Assembly: GCF_013407145.1 (NCBI RefSeq)
Contig: NZ_CP026993.1
Location: forward strand, 1,014,590 to 1,078,589
DNA from: Nitrosopumilus cobalaminigenes
GTDB taxonomy: Archaea > Thermoproteota > Nitrososphaeria > Nitrososphaerales > Nitrosopumilaceae
Length of the DNA stretch: 64,000 nt
Reading direction: 5' to 3'
Numbering within the stretch: position 1 is the stretch's first letter; each line of letters begins with the position of its first letter. Positions 34,277 to 41,852 of the stretch are shown one piece after another. A program made the translations under genes and the position numbers. A model generated the notes under the pieces. That model ran no database searches and was not told the DNA's origin. It worked only from the letters and a program-made list of their open reading frames with translations.

Positions 34277-35095
34277 ATGCTAAAAATTTCATTGTTTATG
34301 TTAATGGCAGTTTCAATGTTTTCGACTTTGGCTTTTGCAGAATCAACTTTAGAATTAGAAGTATCTTCAGATGAAATTAAGGCTCTTGATTCAATATGGA
34401 TTTCAGGGGAAATTACAGACGTATCTCAATTCAAACCAGTAAAACTCAAAATAATTGGTCCAGACGGAGCCCTAGTATTTGCTCCTCAGGTTGCAATTGA
34501 AGACAATGGTGAATTTAAAAAATTACTAAATCCACCAATTCCAAGTTTCAAAGCAGGAACATACCTAGTTACTGCAAGTCATGATGATTCAGAAGTTACG
34601 GCTTCAGTAGAATTTACGGTCATAGCCCAAGAAATTCCTAGAAATCCAGATGCAGTTCTAATTCAAGAAGAAATAATTGAAAAAGAAATTCCAGTACCTG
34701 TAAGCAGTATTGCAATGTCAGCAGATGCCATTAATGGCTCAGATGTCATCACCATAACAGGCAATACCAGTTTTAGAGGAACAGATATCACATTAATTGT
34801 CAATTCTCCTGTTGGTAATTTAGTAACAATTGCACAAGTAACGCCTGGAATTTATGGAGACTTTGAAATAGAAATCAAAACAGGAGGCCCAATGTGGAAA
34901 GAAGATGGAATGTATACCATTACTGCAAACCAAGGGGCTTCATCTGAGCATAAAGAATCAATTCAAGTTGAAATAAAAGATGGAGTAGTTGTGCCGGAGT
35001 TTGGAGTTATTGCATCACTAGTATTAGCCATATCAATAATTTCAATCATAGCTGTTTCAGCAAAATCAAAACTTGCCATACTACCTAGATATTAA
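34277..35095 (+). CDS. surface protein with PEFG-type C-terminal sorting signal
   Basis: 272 residues. A signal peptide (1-21, ending AFA) is followed by two Ig-like domains with DSIWISGEITD and NGSDVITITGNTSF; these resemble the modules in the giant protein at 247. The C-terminus reads VVVPEFGVIASLVLAISIIS then a basic end, the VPEFG-helix-basic tripartite signal known in thaumarchaea (PEFG-CTERM), thought to be handled by an archaeosortase. No sortase gene is visible here. Confidence 0.8.
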   Translation: MLKISLFMLMAVSMFSTLAFAESTLELEVSSDEIKALDSIWISGEITDVSQFKPVKLKIIGPDGALVFAPQVAIEDNGEFKKLLNPPIPSFKAGTYLVTASHDDSEVTASVEFTVIAQEIPRNPDAVLIQEEIIEKEIPVPVSSIAMSADAINGSDVITITGNTSFRGTDITLIVNSPVGNLVTIAQVTPGIYGDFEIEIKTGGPMWKEDGMYTITANQGASSEHKESIQVEIKDGVVVPEFGVIASLVLAISIISIIAVSAKSKLAILPRY

Positions 35096-35118
35096 TTCTA
35101 GAGTAACATAACGATATC

Positions 35119-35487
35119 ATGTTTAATCCAAATGAGATTAAATCAGAAAAATGCATCTCACTTGAAACATATAGGAAAAACAATAATTCTGTGAAAACTC
35201 CAGTGTGGTTTATAGTTAAAAATAATTTGATTTATGTTGTCACACGAAGTAAAACAGGGAAAGTAAAACGATTACAAAATAATTTAAAAGTAAAATTTGC
35301 AACATGTACAGCTAGAGGGAAAATAACAGGTAAGTGGATTTCAGGTACTGCTAAAATTATCACAGATGATCAGACCAAAGAAATTGTCAAATTGCGAGAT
35401 AAGAAATATGGATTCATGGCAAAGATTGCAAAATTTTTTAGCAAAAGCAAAGGAGAATTTTTTGGATTCTCAATTAAAATAGATTAA
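35119..35487 (+). CDS. PPOX-class split-barrel protein, F420-type likely
   Basis: 122 residues: VWFIVKNNLIYVVTRSKTGKVKRLQNNLKVKFATCTARGKITGKWISGTA in segments typical of short F420-binding PPOX proteins (for example TRSKTGKVKRL near residue 42). A reductase role with F420H2 is suggested by the family, and F420 synthesis genes are present at 10.9 kb. Its stop shares a TTAA with the converging gene. Confidence 0.75.
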   Translation: MFNPNEIKSEKCISLETYRKNNNSVKTPVWFIVKNNLIYVVTRSKTGKVKRLQNNLKVKFATCTARGKITGKWISGTAKIITDDQTKEIVKLRDKKYGFMAKIAKFFSKSKGEFFGFSIKID

Positions 35488-35963
35488 ACAGTATTAGATA
35501 ATTTCATTTCTTTTTTTAGTTTGTATGCAGTTAATCCTGCAAATCCAAAAATTATTGCCAAACCCAAATAAGCTAAAACTTGACTATATTCAATTAATAC
35601 AGCAGATACTCCGGTCCCAACTATTCCAGGAAGTAATGATAATGCATAGAGCCACCAACCACAGCAACCTAGAGGCACCAAAGAGAAAAACGAAAAAAAT
35701 GAGGTCGTAGCAACACTCCCAGAATTACCTCCAAATGCTTTTTTCTTTATAGATAATCTACATCCAAGCAATTTGCTTTTCTCAGAAAGAAAAACTTGTA
35801 ATCCAATTCCAACCCCCATTCCAATAATTACTATAGAGTTTAGTTGAAATGCAGCGCTAATTGCATCAAGAGGATCAAGAGCAGGAGTGGTAATTACAAC
35901 AACTACAAGATAAAGAACTATAGTAACTATTCCAATTAGTATTGCTTTTTGAAGAGGTTTCAT
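35484..35963 (-). CDS. four-helix membrane protein with GCCGWW motif
   Basis: 159 residues. Helices lie near 7-29, 42-60, 93-117 and 128-149. A PLGCCGWWLYALSLLPG segment in helix 3 contains adjacent cysteines. Its ATG overlaps the stop of the DUF3179 gene (TAATG), so the two are translated together. Unknown function; a thiol or metal role is inferred only from the cysteines. Confidence 0.65.
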   Translation of the reverse strand: MKPLQKAILIGIVTIVLYLVVVVITTPALDPLDAISAAFQLNSIVIIGMGVGIGLQVFLSEKSKLLGCRLSIKKKAFGGNSGSVATTSFFSFFSLVPLGCCGWWLYALSLLPGIVGTGVSAVLIEYSQVLAYLGLAIIFGFAGLTAYKLKKEMKLSNTV

Positions 35964-37081
35964 TATTCATCACCATAGACTAAAGTTTGAGGATGAAATG
36001 CAACCCATTCAAACCAAAATCCAGGCTCAATAGGCAATCTTTCTAATTGGATTCCATCATAATTCCCAGATATAGACAATCCATCATAATTCCATTCAGA
36101 TAAGGTTTGAGAATCAAAAATTTTAGCATCACGATATACAAAATCCAAAGTTTCATTATCAACAATTCTCAAAAATGCACGAGAATTTTCTGGAAATAAA
36201 GACACTAGCATTAGTGGAACATCCCCAATTGAATCATTGATTAAAATTTCTTTTTCAATGTCATTCTGTTTGTAGGCTTTATAGACACCATCATGATTAA
36301 ATCCAATGATGATTTCTTTTGGATGTAATCTTTCATCATTATGTTCTACAGGGAACATTATTCTTGGTTCAGTGTAATAATTTCCATATGGATCTGTTGC
36401 GTAGGATCTAATGTGTCCTGTATCGGTAGTTAGAACTTTGGTTTCAGGATGAAGTTGTTTCCAATCACCCCAAGTAATTACATCAAATGGGATTAAATTC
36501 AATTCATATCCTGTCAATTCTCCTTTGACTGCAATTCCAAGAGCCTGACTCCAATAGGATTCAGTGTATCTATCATACATCAACAAATTACTGTTGTATA
36601 ATTTCCCCGAAGTTCCAAACTCCACTTCTTGTCCATCAATTACTCTCTCAAAGACTTGATTAGTATAACAAAGAGGGCAATATGTTACAGATACAGGAGT
36701 ACCACCCACATTATCATTTACAATTTCATGCCAAACTAAAATAAAAATAGGATATGCTCTAGCATCACCATTAATTTCTAATCCAATAACAGTATCAGAA
36801 TCAGACATAAAACGAGAATCATCAACATTAGTAAATTTGGGATTGTCAATTGAAGGGATTCCATCTTTAGGAGGTCCTCCACCTTTGATTTTATCAAGAG
36901 GTATGCTGTGTTTGACGCCATCGGTTTCCATGACAGTCATTAAAGTAGGCTCAAAAACATCATTTGGTGAATTTGAAAATGCAGAATCATTTGAAAAGGC
37001 AGAATCGGTTTGTACAGAAATAGTGAAAAACGCAATTATAGCACCAACGACAATAATTGGTACAACTACCTTAGAATTCAA
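35963..37081 (-). CDS. DUF3179 secreted/anchored protein
   Basis: 372 residues with an N-terminal membrane helix (about 4-22), so the body is outside the cell. Family hallmarks are ARAYPIFILVWHEIVND, VTYCPLCYTN and FGTSGKLYNSNLLMYDR. The CPLC pair might bind metal or form a disulphide. DUF3179 has no established activity. The start is TTG. It is followed by the overlapping Cys-rich membrane gene and is divergent from DoxX. Confidence 0.82.
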   Translation of the reverse strand: MNSKVVVPIIVVGAIIAFFTISVQTDSAFSNDSAFSNSPNDVFEPTLMTVMETDGVKHSIPLDKIKGGGPPKDGIPSIDNPKFTNVDDSRFMSDSDTVIGLEINGDARAYPIFILVWHEIVNDNVGGTPVSVTYCPLCYTNQVFERVIDGQEVEFGTSGKLYNSNLLMYDRYTESYWSQALGIAVKGELTGYELNLIPFDVITWGDWKQLHPETKVLTTDTGHIRSYATDPYGNYYTEPRIMFPVEHNDERLHPKEIIIGFNHDGVYKAYKQNDIEKEILINDSIGDVPLMLVSLFPENSRAFLRIVDNETLDFVYRDAKIFDSQTLSEWNYDGLSISGNYDGIQLERLPIEPGFWFEWVAFHPQTLVYGDE

Positions 37082-37178
37082 TTTTGAATAATTTTAGTCA
37101 TTAAATTATTAAAAAATTGTTCCAACTTTGATTCGGATTTGGACAAATCCTTTTAATAAATTTCTAAAGCGTTAATCC

Positions 37179-37601
37179 ATGAATACAGAAGCAAGCCTAA
37201 AGGAAAATGTATTACATGACATCACACATTGGGGCATTAGTGCATCAATAGGAGTCATATTCATTGTACATAGTTTGAAAAAATTTGATCCCAGCTGGCA
37301 AGAATGGCTAATCAGCATAGGTATTCCACCAGAATTACAACTCCCAATAGCGTTAGCAGAATTCATTGGAGGTATTTTCTTAGTTACAGGAGTACTTACT
37401 AGAATTACAAGTTCAGTATTTGCAGGGATTTTACTTGGTGCTATATTTCACATTAGATGGGAAAATGGATTTTTTGTTTCCAAAGGAGGATGGGAATGGG
37501 ATCTTGTAATGCTAGCTGCAGTTCTTGCAATTATAGTTGCAGGGCCAGGAAGAATTTCAATTGCTCACGTAGTGAAAAAAATTCCCAGATTCTTACAATA
37601 A
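37179..37601 (+). CDS. DoxX-family membrane protein
   Basis: 140 residues and four helices. It has the DoxX pattern: ISASIGVIFIVHSLKKF at the first helix, PIALAEFIGGIFLVTGVLTRI at the second, then WENGFFVSKGGWEWDL before the third. A TATA-like TTTTAATAAA lies about 30 nt upstream. The family includes subunits of quinone-linked enzymes, but most members are uncharacterised. It abuts the converging DHH gene. Confidence 0.85.
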   Translation: MNTEASLKENVLHDITHWGISASIGVIFIVHSLKKFDPSWQEWLISIGIPPELQLPIALAEFIGGIFLVTGVLTRITSSVFAGILLGAIFHIRWENGFFVSKGGWEWDLVMLAAVLAIIVAGPGRISIAHVVKKIPRFLQ

Positions 37602-38750
37602 TTATTTAATTTGTTTATTTAATTCTGTAAGGAATTTTTTTATTTTTGGTTTTGGAACAACTGCACCGCATGCTTTATCATGTCCACCACCAGAACCACC
37701 AAGACTTGTTGCTAAAAGATTGACAATTTTCCCCAAGTGAACTTTACAATTTTTAGAACCCCTCACAGATACAGCATAAATTCCATGGTCCACTCTTTCT
37801 TTGTATGCAACACCTACATCCTTACCAGATAAACCCATAACAAAATTCACTGCACCACTTGCTCCAGCATCTAAAATTTCCATATGACCCAGATTTTTCA
37901 TAGTTTTCATACCTTTCTTTACTTTAGCAATCATTTGAGATAGTTTTTCTACTTGAATCTGTGCAAATTCAAAAGTATTTGGGATATCATGAGGGAATTT
38001 AGATTCAGCTAATTCTTCAACTAAGTATTGTAGATAATCTGGTTCTTTTTGGTGTCCTACAATATTGTAAGTCATTACAGTGGCACTGATCAATGCAAAT
38101 TGTCTATCATAGATTTGTAATAATTTGGAACCAATCGGTCTGTCTTCCATGTAATCGGTAATAGCAGCACAAGTTGCAACAAAGGATGCATGATCATTAA
38201 GTTTTGAAGTATAAGCATTGTAAACTTGAACAGTAGTACATTCATTGATATCATGAATAACTTTAACTTTGATCTTTTCTAGTGCCTTTACAACATTAGG
38301 ATCAATATCGTGATGATCAATGTAGGTGACTGAAACTTTGTTTTTTCTCAAAGTTGTTAAAATGTCAATAAATTCATCTTGTGTTTTTTTACTTAATCCT
38401 AAATCACAAATAAATAATGACTTTAACTTTTCATCTGAAACTACTTGGTTTAATGCTTCCATTTGTCCAGGGTAATCAACTAAGATTGCATCTCCACCAA
38501 ATGCTTGACGGATAAGAGCTGCAGAGCTAATACCATCACAGTCTTCTTTATGTGAAATGCAGATAACTTTAGTTCGTTTTGATTTTACTGCTTTTTTAGT
38601 TGGTTTTTTGGTTGTAATTTTTCTAGTTACTTTTTTTATGGTTGTTTTTTTAGTTGGTTTTTTGGCAGCTGTTTTTTTAGTTACTTTTTTTCCAGTTGTT
38701 TTTTTAGTTGCTTTTTTTGCAGTTGTTTTTTTAGTTTTAGTGGCTGCCAA
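37602..38750 (-). CDS. DHH/DHHA1 phosphoesterase with H1-like lysine-rich N-terminus
   Basis: About 382 residues. The first 60 (MAATKTKKTTAKK onward) are almost only Lys, Thr, Ala and Val, like an H1 tail. The enzyme follows: HKEDCDGISSAAL, a second Asp in FICDLGLS, DHH in TYIDHHDID, and the DHHA1 glycine loop GSGGGHDKACGA near the end. Relatives hydrolyse short RNA, DNA or cyclic dinucleotides. I choose TTG 38750 because a TATTTAAATG-like box (38776-38785) puts transcription start near 38754; the frame opens at TTG 38771. Confidence 0.82.
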   Translation of the reverse strand: MAATKTKKTTAKKATKKTTGKKVTKKTAAKKPTKKTTIKKVTRKITTKKPTKKAVKSKRTKVICISHKEDCDGISSAALIRQAFGGDAILVDYPGQMEALNQVVSDEKLKSLFICDLGLSKKTQDEFIDILTTLRKNKVSVTYIDHHDIDPNVVKALEKIKVKVIHDINECTTVQVYNAYTSKLNDHASFVATCAAITDYMEDRPIGSKLLQIYDRQFALISATVMTYNIVGHQKEPDYLQYLVEELAESKFPHDIPNTFEFAQIQVEKLSQMIAKVKKGMKTMKNLGHMEILDAGASGAVNFVMGLSGKDVGVAYKERVDHGIYAVSVRGSKNCKVHLGKIVNLLATSLGGSGGGHDKACGAVVPKPKIKKFLTELNKQIK

Positions 38751-38775
38751 TACAAATTGAAAAATCACCAACCCT

Positions 38776-38785
38776 CATTTAAATG
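38776..38785 (-). promoter_or_regulatory. TATA box of the DHH gene
   Basis: CATTTAAATG, read leftward, lies about 26-35 nt before the TTG at 38750, consistent with a leaderless message and deciding the start codon. Confidence 0.45.
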
Positions 38786-38797
38786 AAGAAAGTAAAA

Positions 38798-39013
38798 CTA
38801 GGATTTCTTTGAAGGTTTTTTGATGCTTTGATTTACCAATGAACTTGAATCAAGATAAACGTCATAAAATGACAAACCATCCATCTGAGTTTGATGATCA
38901 ATTTCTTGAATTTTCTTCAACTCTTCAGATGATGCGTTTAAGACCATATCATCTAATTTTTTCAAATGTTCTCGCTCTTTAGGAGTCACTAAATTTTGAT
39001 TAAAAATTCTCAT
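38798..39013 (-). CDS. small helical protein with GLSFYD motif
   Basis: 71 residues, charged and helical, with DHQTQMDGLSFYDVYLD near residue 40. The pattern DxQxQxxG(L/I)(S/T)FYD recurs in the protein at 40274. It is divergent from citrate synthase (start 39108). ATG at 39011-39013. No family recognised. Confidence 0.6.
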   Translation of the reverse strand: MRIFNQNLVTPKEREHLKKLDDMVLNASSEELKKIQEIDHQTQMDGLSFYDVYLDSSSLVNQSIKKPSKKS

Positions 39014-39073
39014 TTATGACCAAAAGTTGCCATATTAGACTAATTACTAAACTTCATAGACATAATTTTAGCG

Positions 39074-39084
39074 AAAATATAATA
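39074..39084 (+). promoter_or_regulatory. TATA box of citrate synthase
   Basis: AAAATATAATA ends 24 nt before ATG 39108, the distance of a leaderless archaeal promoter. Confidence 0.55.
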
Positions 39085-39107
39085 GAAGATTTCCTTGTAG
39101 GCTCATT

Positions 39108-40271
39108 ATGGAGACAAAAAACATAGGTCTGCGAGGAATTGAAGTTGCAGATACCAGAATTTCCAACATTGATGGGGAAAAAGGCAAACTAATCTATCGA
39201 GGATTCGATATTTTAGATCTTACTAAAAATTCAACATTCGAGGAAACAGCATATCTCTTACTATATGATCAATTACCAAACAAACTACAATTAGATGAAT
39301 TTAATTCAAAATTAGTCGATGCCAGATACATTCCAAAACAGATGCAAAAGAATATGGGAAATTGGAGAAAAGACGCAGACCCAATGGACATGCTTCAAGC
39401 TTTTGTGTCTGCTCTTGCAGGATACTATGATGAAGAATTTTCAAATAAAGATGCAAGTTATGATAAAGCTATCAATCTAATTGCCAAAGTTCCAACAATT
39501 GTTGCAAGCTGGCAAAGAATAAGAAATGGGTTAGAGCCAGTGGAACCTGATTCATCACTTGGTCATGCTGCAAATTTCCTATACATGATGTTTGGAGAAA
39601 AACCAGACCCCGAAGTTGAAAGAATATTCGATGTTTGTTTAATTCTTCATGCAGACCATACTTTCAATGCATCAACTTTTACAGCTAGGCAAGTTGCATC
39701 TACAAGAGCACACATGTATTCAGCAGCTAGTGCTGCAATAGGTGCACTTAGTGGAGAATTACATGGAGGAGCAAATACAGAAGTCATGAAAATGCTCTTA
39801 GAAATTGGAGATATAAACAAAGTAGAACCCTGGATTAAAGAAAAAATGTCGGAAGGAGATAGAATTATGGGGATGGGTCATGCAGTTTACAAAACATATG
39901 ATCCTAGAGCACAAGTACTAAAAGAATTATCATGTAAACTTGCCGAAAAAACTAAAGAGCCATGGTTTGACATTACAGAAAAAGTGGAAACTACAACAAT
40001 TTCTGAAATGAAATCACAAAAAGACAGAGACATTTATCCAAACGTAGACTTGTACAGTGCATCATTATATTACATGTTAAAAATTCCAATGGACCTCAAT
40101 ACTCCAATCTTTGCAATTTCAAGAGTAGTAGGATGGGCAGCTCACATTATCGAAGAAAAGTTTGCAGAAGCTGCACCTAAACCAGCACTATACAGACCAA
40201 AGGCAACATATGTCGGAAAATACTGTGGACCCGAAGGTTGTGAATATCAAACACTAGACTTGAGAAAATAG
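39108..40271 (+). CDS. gltA: citrate synthase
   Basis: Condenses acetyl-CoA and oxaloacetate. At 387 residues it is the short archaeal/Gram-positive type. It carries the catalytic histidines in GELHGGAN and GMGHAVYKTYDPRA, plus ILHADHTFNASTF and, near the end, VVGWAAHIIEE. In an ammonia oxidiser fixing carbon by the 3-hydroxypropionate/4-hydroxybutyrate cycle, it feeds the oxidative branch toward glutamate (inference). Confidence 0.95.
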   Translation: METKNIGLRGIEVADTRISNIDGEKGKLIYRGFDILDLTKNSTFEETAYLLLYDQLPNKLQLDEFNSKLVDARYIPKQMQKNMGNWRKDADPMDMLQAFVSALAGYYDEEFSNKDASYDKAINLIAKVPTIVASWQRIRNGLEPVEPDSSLGHAANFLYMMFGEKPDPEVERIFDVCLILHADHTFNASTFTARQVASTRAHMYSAASAAIGALSGELHGGANTEVMKMLLEIGDINKVEPWIKEKMSEGDRIMGMGHAVYKTYDPRAQVLKELSCKLAEKTKEPWFDITEKVETTTISEMKSQKDRDIYPNVDLYSASLYYMLKIPMDLNTPIFAISRVVGWAAHIIEEKFAEAAPKPALYRPKATYVGKYCGPEGCEYQTLDLRK

Positions 40272-40273
40272 AT

Positions 40274-40495
40274 TTAGTTTCTTGTACTTAGCCAATCTTT
40301 AGCTTTTGAGTTTACATCGTGTTTGTACAACACTTCAAAAACCATATCATAAAATGTGATACCTTTTTTCTGAGCCTGATCATCAAGCCACTTGATTCCG
40401 TCAGCTAATTCTGGATCATATTCTGAAAATTCCACTAATTCATCTACCATTTTTGAGAAGAATGCGTGAGATTCAAGCATGAATACATCTTTCAA
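40274..40495 (-). CDS. small helical protein with GITFYD motif
   Basis: 73 residues containing DDQAQKKGITFYDMVFEVLY, the same motif as the protein at 38798; the two bracket citrate synthase. The start is TTG 40495, with ATG 40480 as an alternative. A TATA-like CTATATAATT at 40521-40530 is centred between it and the divergent gene at 40557, so the box may serve both. Confidence 0.6.
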   Translation of the reverse strand: MKDVFMLESHAFFSKMVDELVEFSEYDPELADGIKWLDDQAQKKGITFYDMVFEVLYKHDVNSKAKDWLSTRN

Positions 40496-40520
40496 ACTAT
40501 GATCATAAGTAAGGTATTCA

Positions 40521-40530
40521 AATTATATAG
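40521..40530. promoter_or_regulatory. bidirectional TATA-like box
   Basis: AATTATATAG can be read as a TATA box on both strands. It lies about 26 nt before TTG 40557 on the plus strand and before TTG 40495 on the minus strand. Confidence 0.4.
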
Positions 40531-40556
40531 ACAAAAGACCCCTTTTTGGTTGACAA

Positions 40557-40967
40557 TTGCACCATGTTTTCTACCTAGATGGAAATGCAAGGAAAACTTC
40601 ATGGGTTATTCAGACAAACGAATCAATTTCTGAACAAAGCCGTGAACATATAGAAATGTATAAAGATAAAATTTCAAATTTACAATCAAAATATGTTGCA
40701 TTACACATTGGCTTGTTTTGGGGGATTGGAGTATTCATAATAAAAAATGATGATCATGTCAAGGTAAAATTAGATGATGAAAAACTGTTTGAACAACTTA
40801 CAGTAAATCAAAATATCAATAATGAGTTCATTGTAAAGAGAATTAAATTTATCAATCAATTAATCGCTCAAAGGAAATTAAAGGTAGAATATGAGTTAAT
40901 TCAACAAGAAAACAACCTAGCAAAAAAAACACTTGATGCAAAAGAGCTTAAGACCAAAAACGATTAG
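40557..40967 (+). CDS. hypothetical 136-residue protein
   Basis: Opens at TTG: MHHVFYLDGNARKTSWVIQT. The middle holds YVALHIGLFWGIGVFIIKNDDHVKVKLDD, and the C-terminal 50 residues form a coiled coil (VKRIKFINQLIAQRKLKVEYEL in part). The YLDGNAR opening is faintly like the first strand of RNase H, but the catalytic pattern is not complete. Unrecognised. Confidence 0.55.
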   Translation: MHHVFYLDGNARKTSWVIQTNESISEQSREHIEMYKDKISNLQSKYVALHIGLFWGIGVFIIKNDDHVKVKLDDEKLFEQLTVNQNINNEFIVKRIKFINQLIAQRKLKVEYELIQQENNLAKKTLDAKELKTKND

Positions 40968-41201
40968 TTACTTGGTGAGAGCTCATTTGCAGTTTGTAAT
41001 CATATTTAGTACTAGATTGATAAAAGAAATATCTGTTCATTAACATTGACAACACTTTGTCTTCAATTAGAGCGATCTTATGAGATTTTCAAAGGATTGA
41101 TAAGAATGCTGTAAATATTTCATAGAATTAAAGAAGATTAAGAATAGAGTCAGATTTTGACGATTAGATTTATTTAGATCTTAGCAAGTCATGGATCAAT
41201 T

Positions 41202-41828
41202 ATGGCAGGTATAGACAAAGCAGCTGTAGTATTCTCAATTGCAATAGCCCTAGCAGGTGTAGGAATTGCAGTTGCAGGAGACGCTGCACAGAACAATCCA
41301 ACATATTCTGCTCCTGTAGAGGCAACTCCAAAAGTTTCAACTGAAACTTCAAAGTCAGAACCTCAAGCAGATCCATTTGCAGGAATTGCTGAAAAAGTAA
41401 AATCAGGAGATAGTATGAAGGAAGAAAAAGCTGTAAAACTGGAAGAAAAAGTCATCATGAAAGATCCTAAGGTTGAAAAACCAATGGTGAAAGAAGAGAA
41501 ACCAATGGTGAAAGAACCAACAGGACCAACAACTCACACAGTTGATATCCCAGTAGGTACTTCAGTTCCAGGATGTGAAGAAAGTAATGCATGTTACTTA
41601 CCAGCAGACATCACAATCAATGCTGGCGATACAGTAGAATGGATTAATGTCGACACAGCAGCACACACAGTAACTGGCGGAAGTCCAGCCGATGGACCAT
41701 CTGGCGTATTTGATAGTAGCCTAGTCATGGCAGATGCAGTTTATGCATTTACATTTGATGACGCAGGTAGCTACGATTACTTCTGTATGGTACATCCATG
41801 GATGGTCGGCAGTGTCACAGTGAACTAA
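41202..41828 (+). CDS. plastocyanin-like cupredoxin, membrane anchored
   Basis: 208 residues. An N-terminal hydrophobic segment (about 8-27) is a signal anchor. A 70-residue linker rich in Lys, Glu and Pro repeats KPMVKEE. The type I copper domain (about 110-208) has all four ligands: His in TAAHTV, and Cys, His and Met in YFCMVHPWM. A CEES...CYLP pair could be a disulphide. Thaumarchaea use such blue copper proteins as electron carriers in ammonia oxidation in place of cytochrome c. Confidence 0.92.
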   Translation: MAGIDKAAVVFSIAIALAGVGIAVAGDAAQNNPTYSAPVEATPKVSTETSKSEPQADPFAGIAEKVKSGDSMKEEKAVKLEEKVIMKDPKVEKPMVKEEKPMVKEPTGPTTHTVDIPVGTSVPGCEESNACYLPADITINAGDTVEWINVDTAAHTVTGGSPADGPSGVFDSSLVMADAVYAFTFDDAGSYDYFCMVHPWMVGSVTVN

Positions 41829-41830
41829 CC

Positions 41831-41852
41831 AAGAAAAAATTCTTTTTTTCTT
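41831..41852. terminator. A/T hairpin between convergent genes
   Basis: AAGAAAAAA and TTTTTTTCTT flank a short TTC-type loop, 3 bp after the cupredoxin stop. The T-run on the plus strand could end cupredoxin transcripts. On the other strand it overlaps the uvrC stop, so it may act both ways. Confidence 0.5.

Noticed and set aside
40557-40967. RNase H-like assignment from the YLDGNAR start
   Set aside because: The remaining acidic catalytic residues are not found in the expected order, so it stays hypothetical.
40968-41201. 234-bp gap before the cupredoxin gene, with a short GTG frame (VRAHLQFVIIF...)
   Set aside because: The 22-codon frame has no signal or motif. I see only a probable promoter region with no stable RNA fold.
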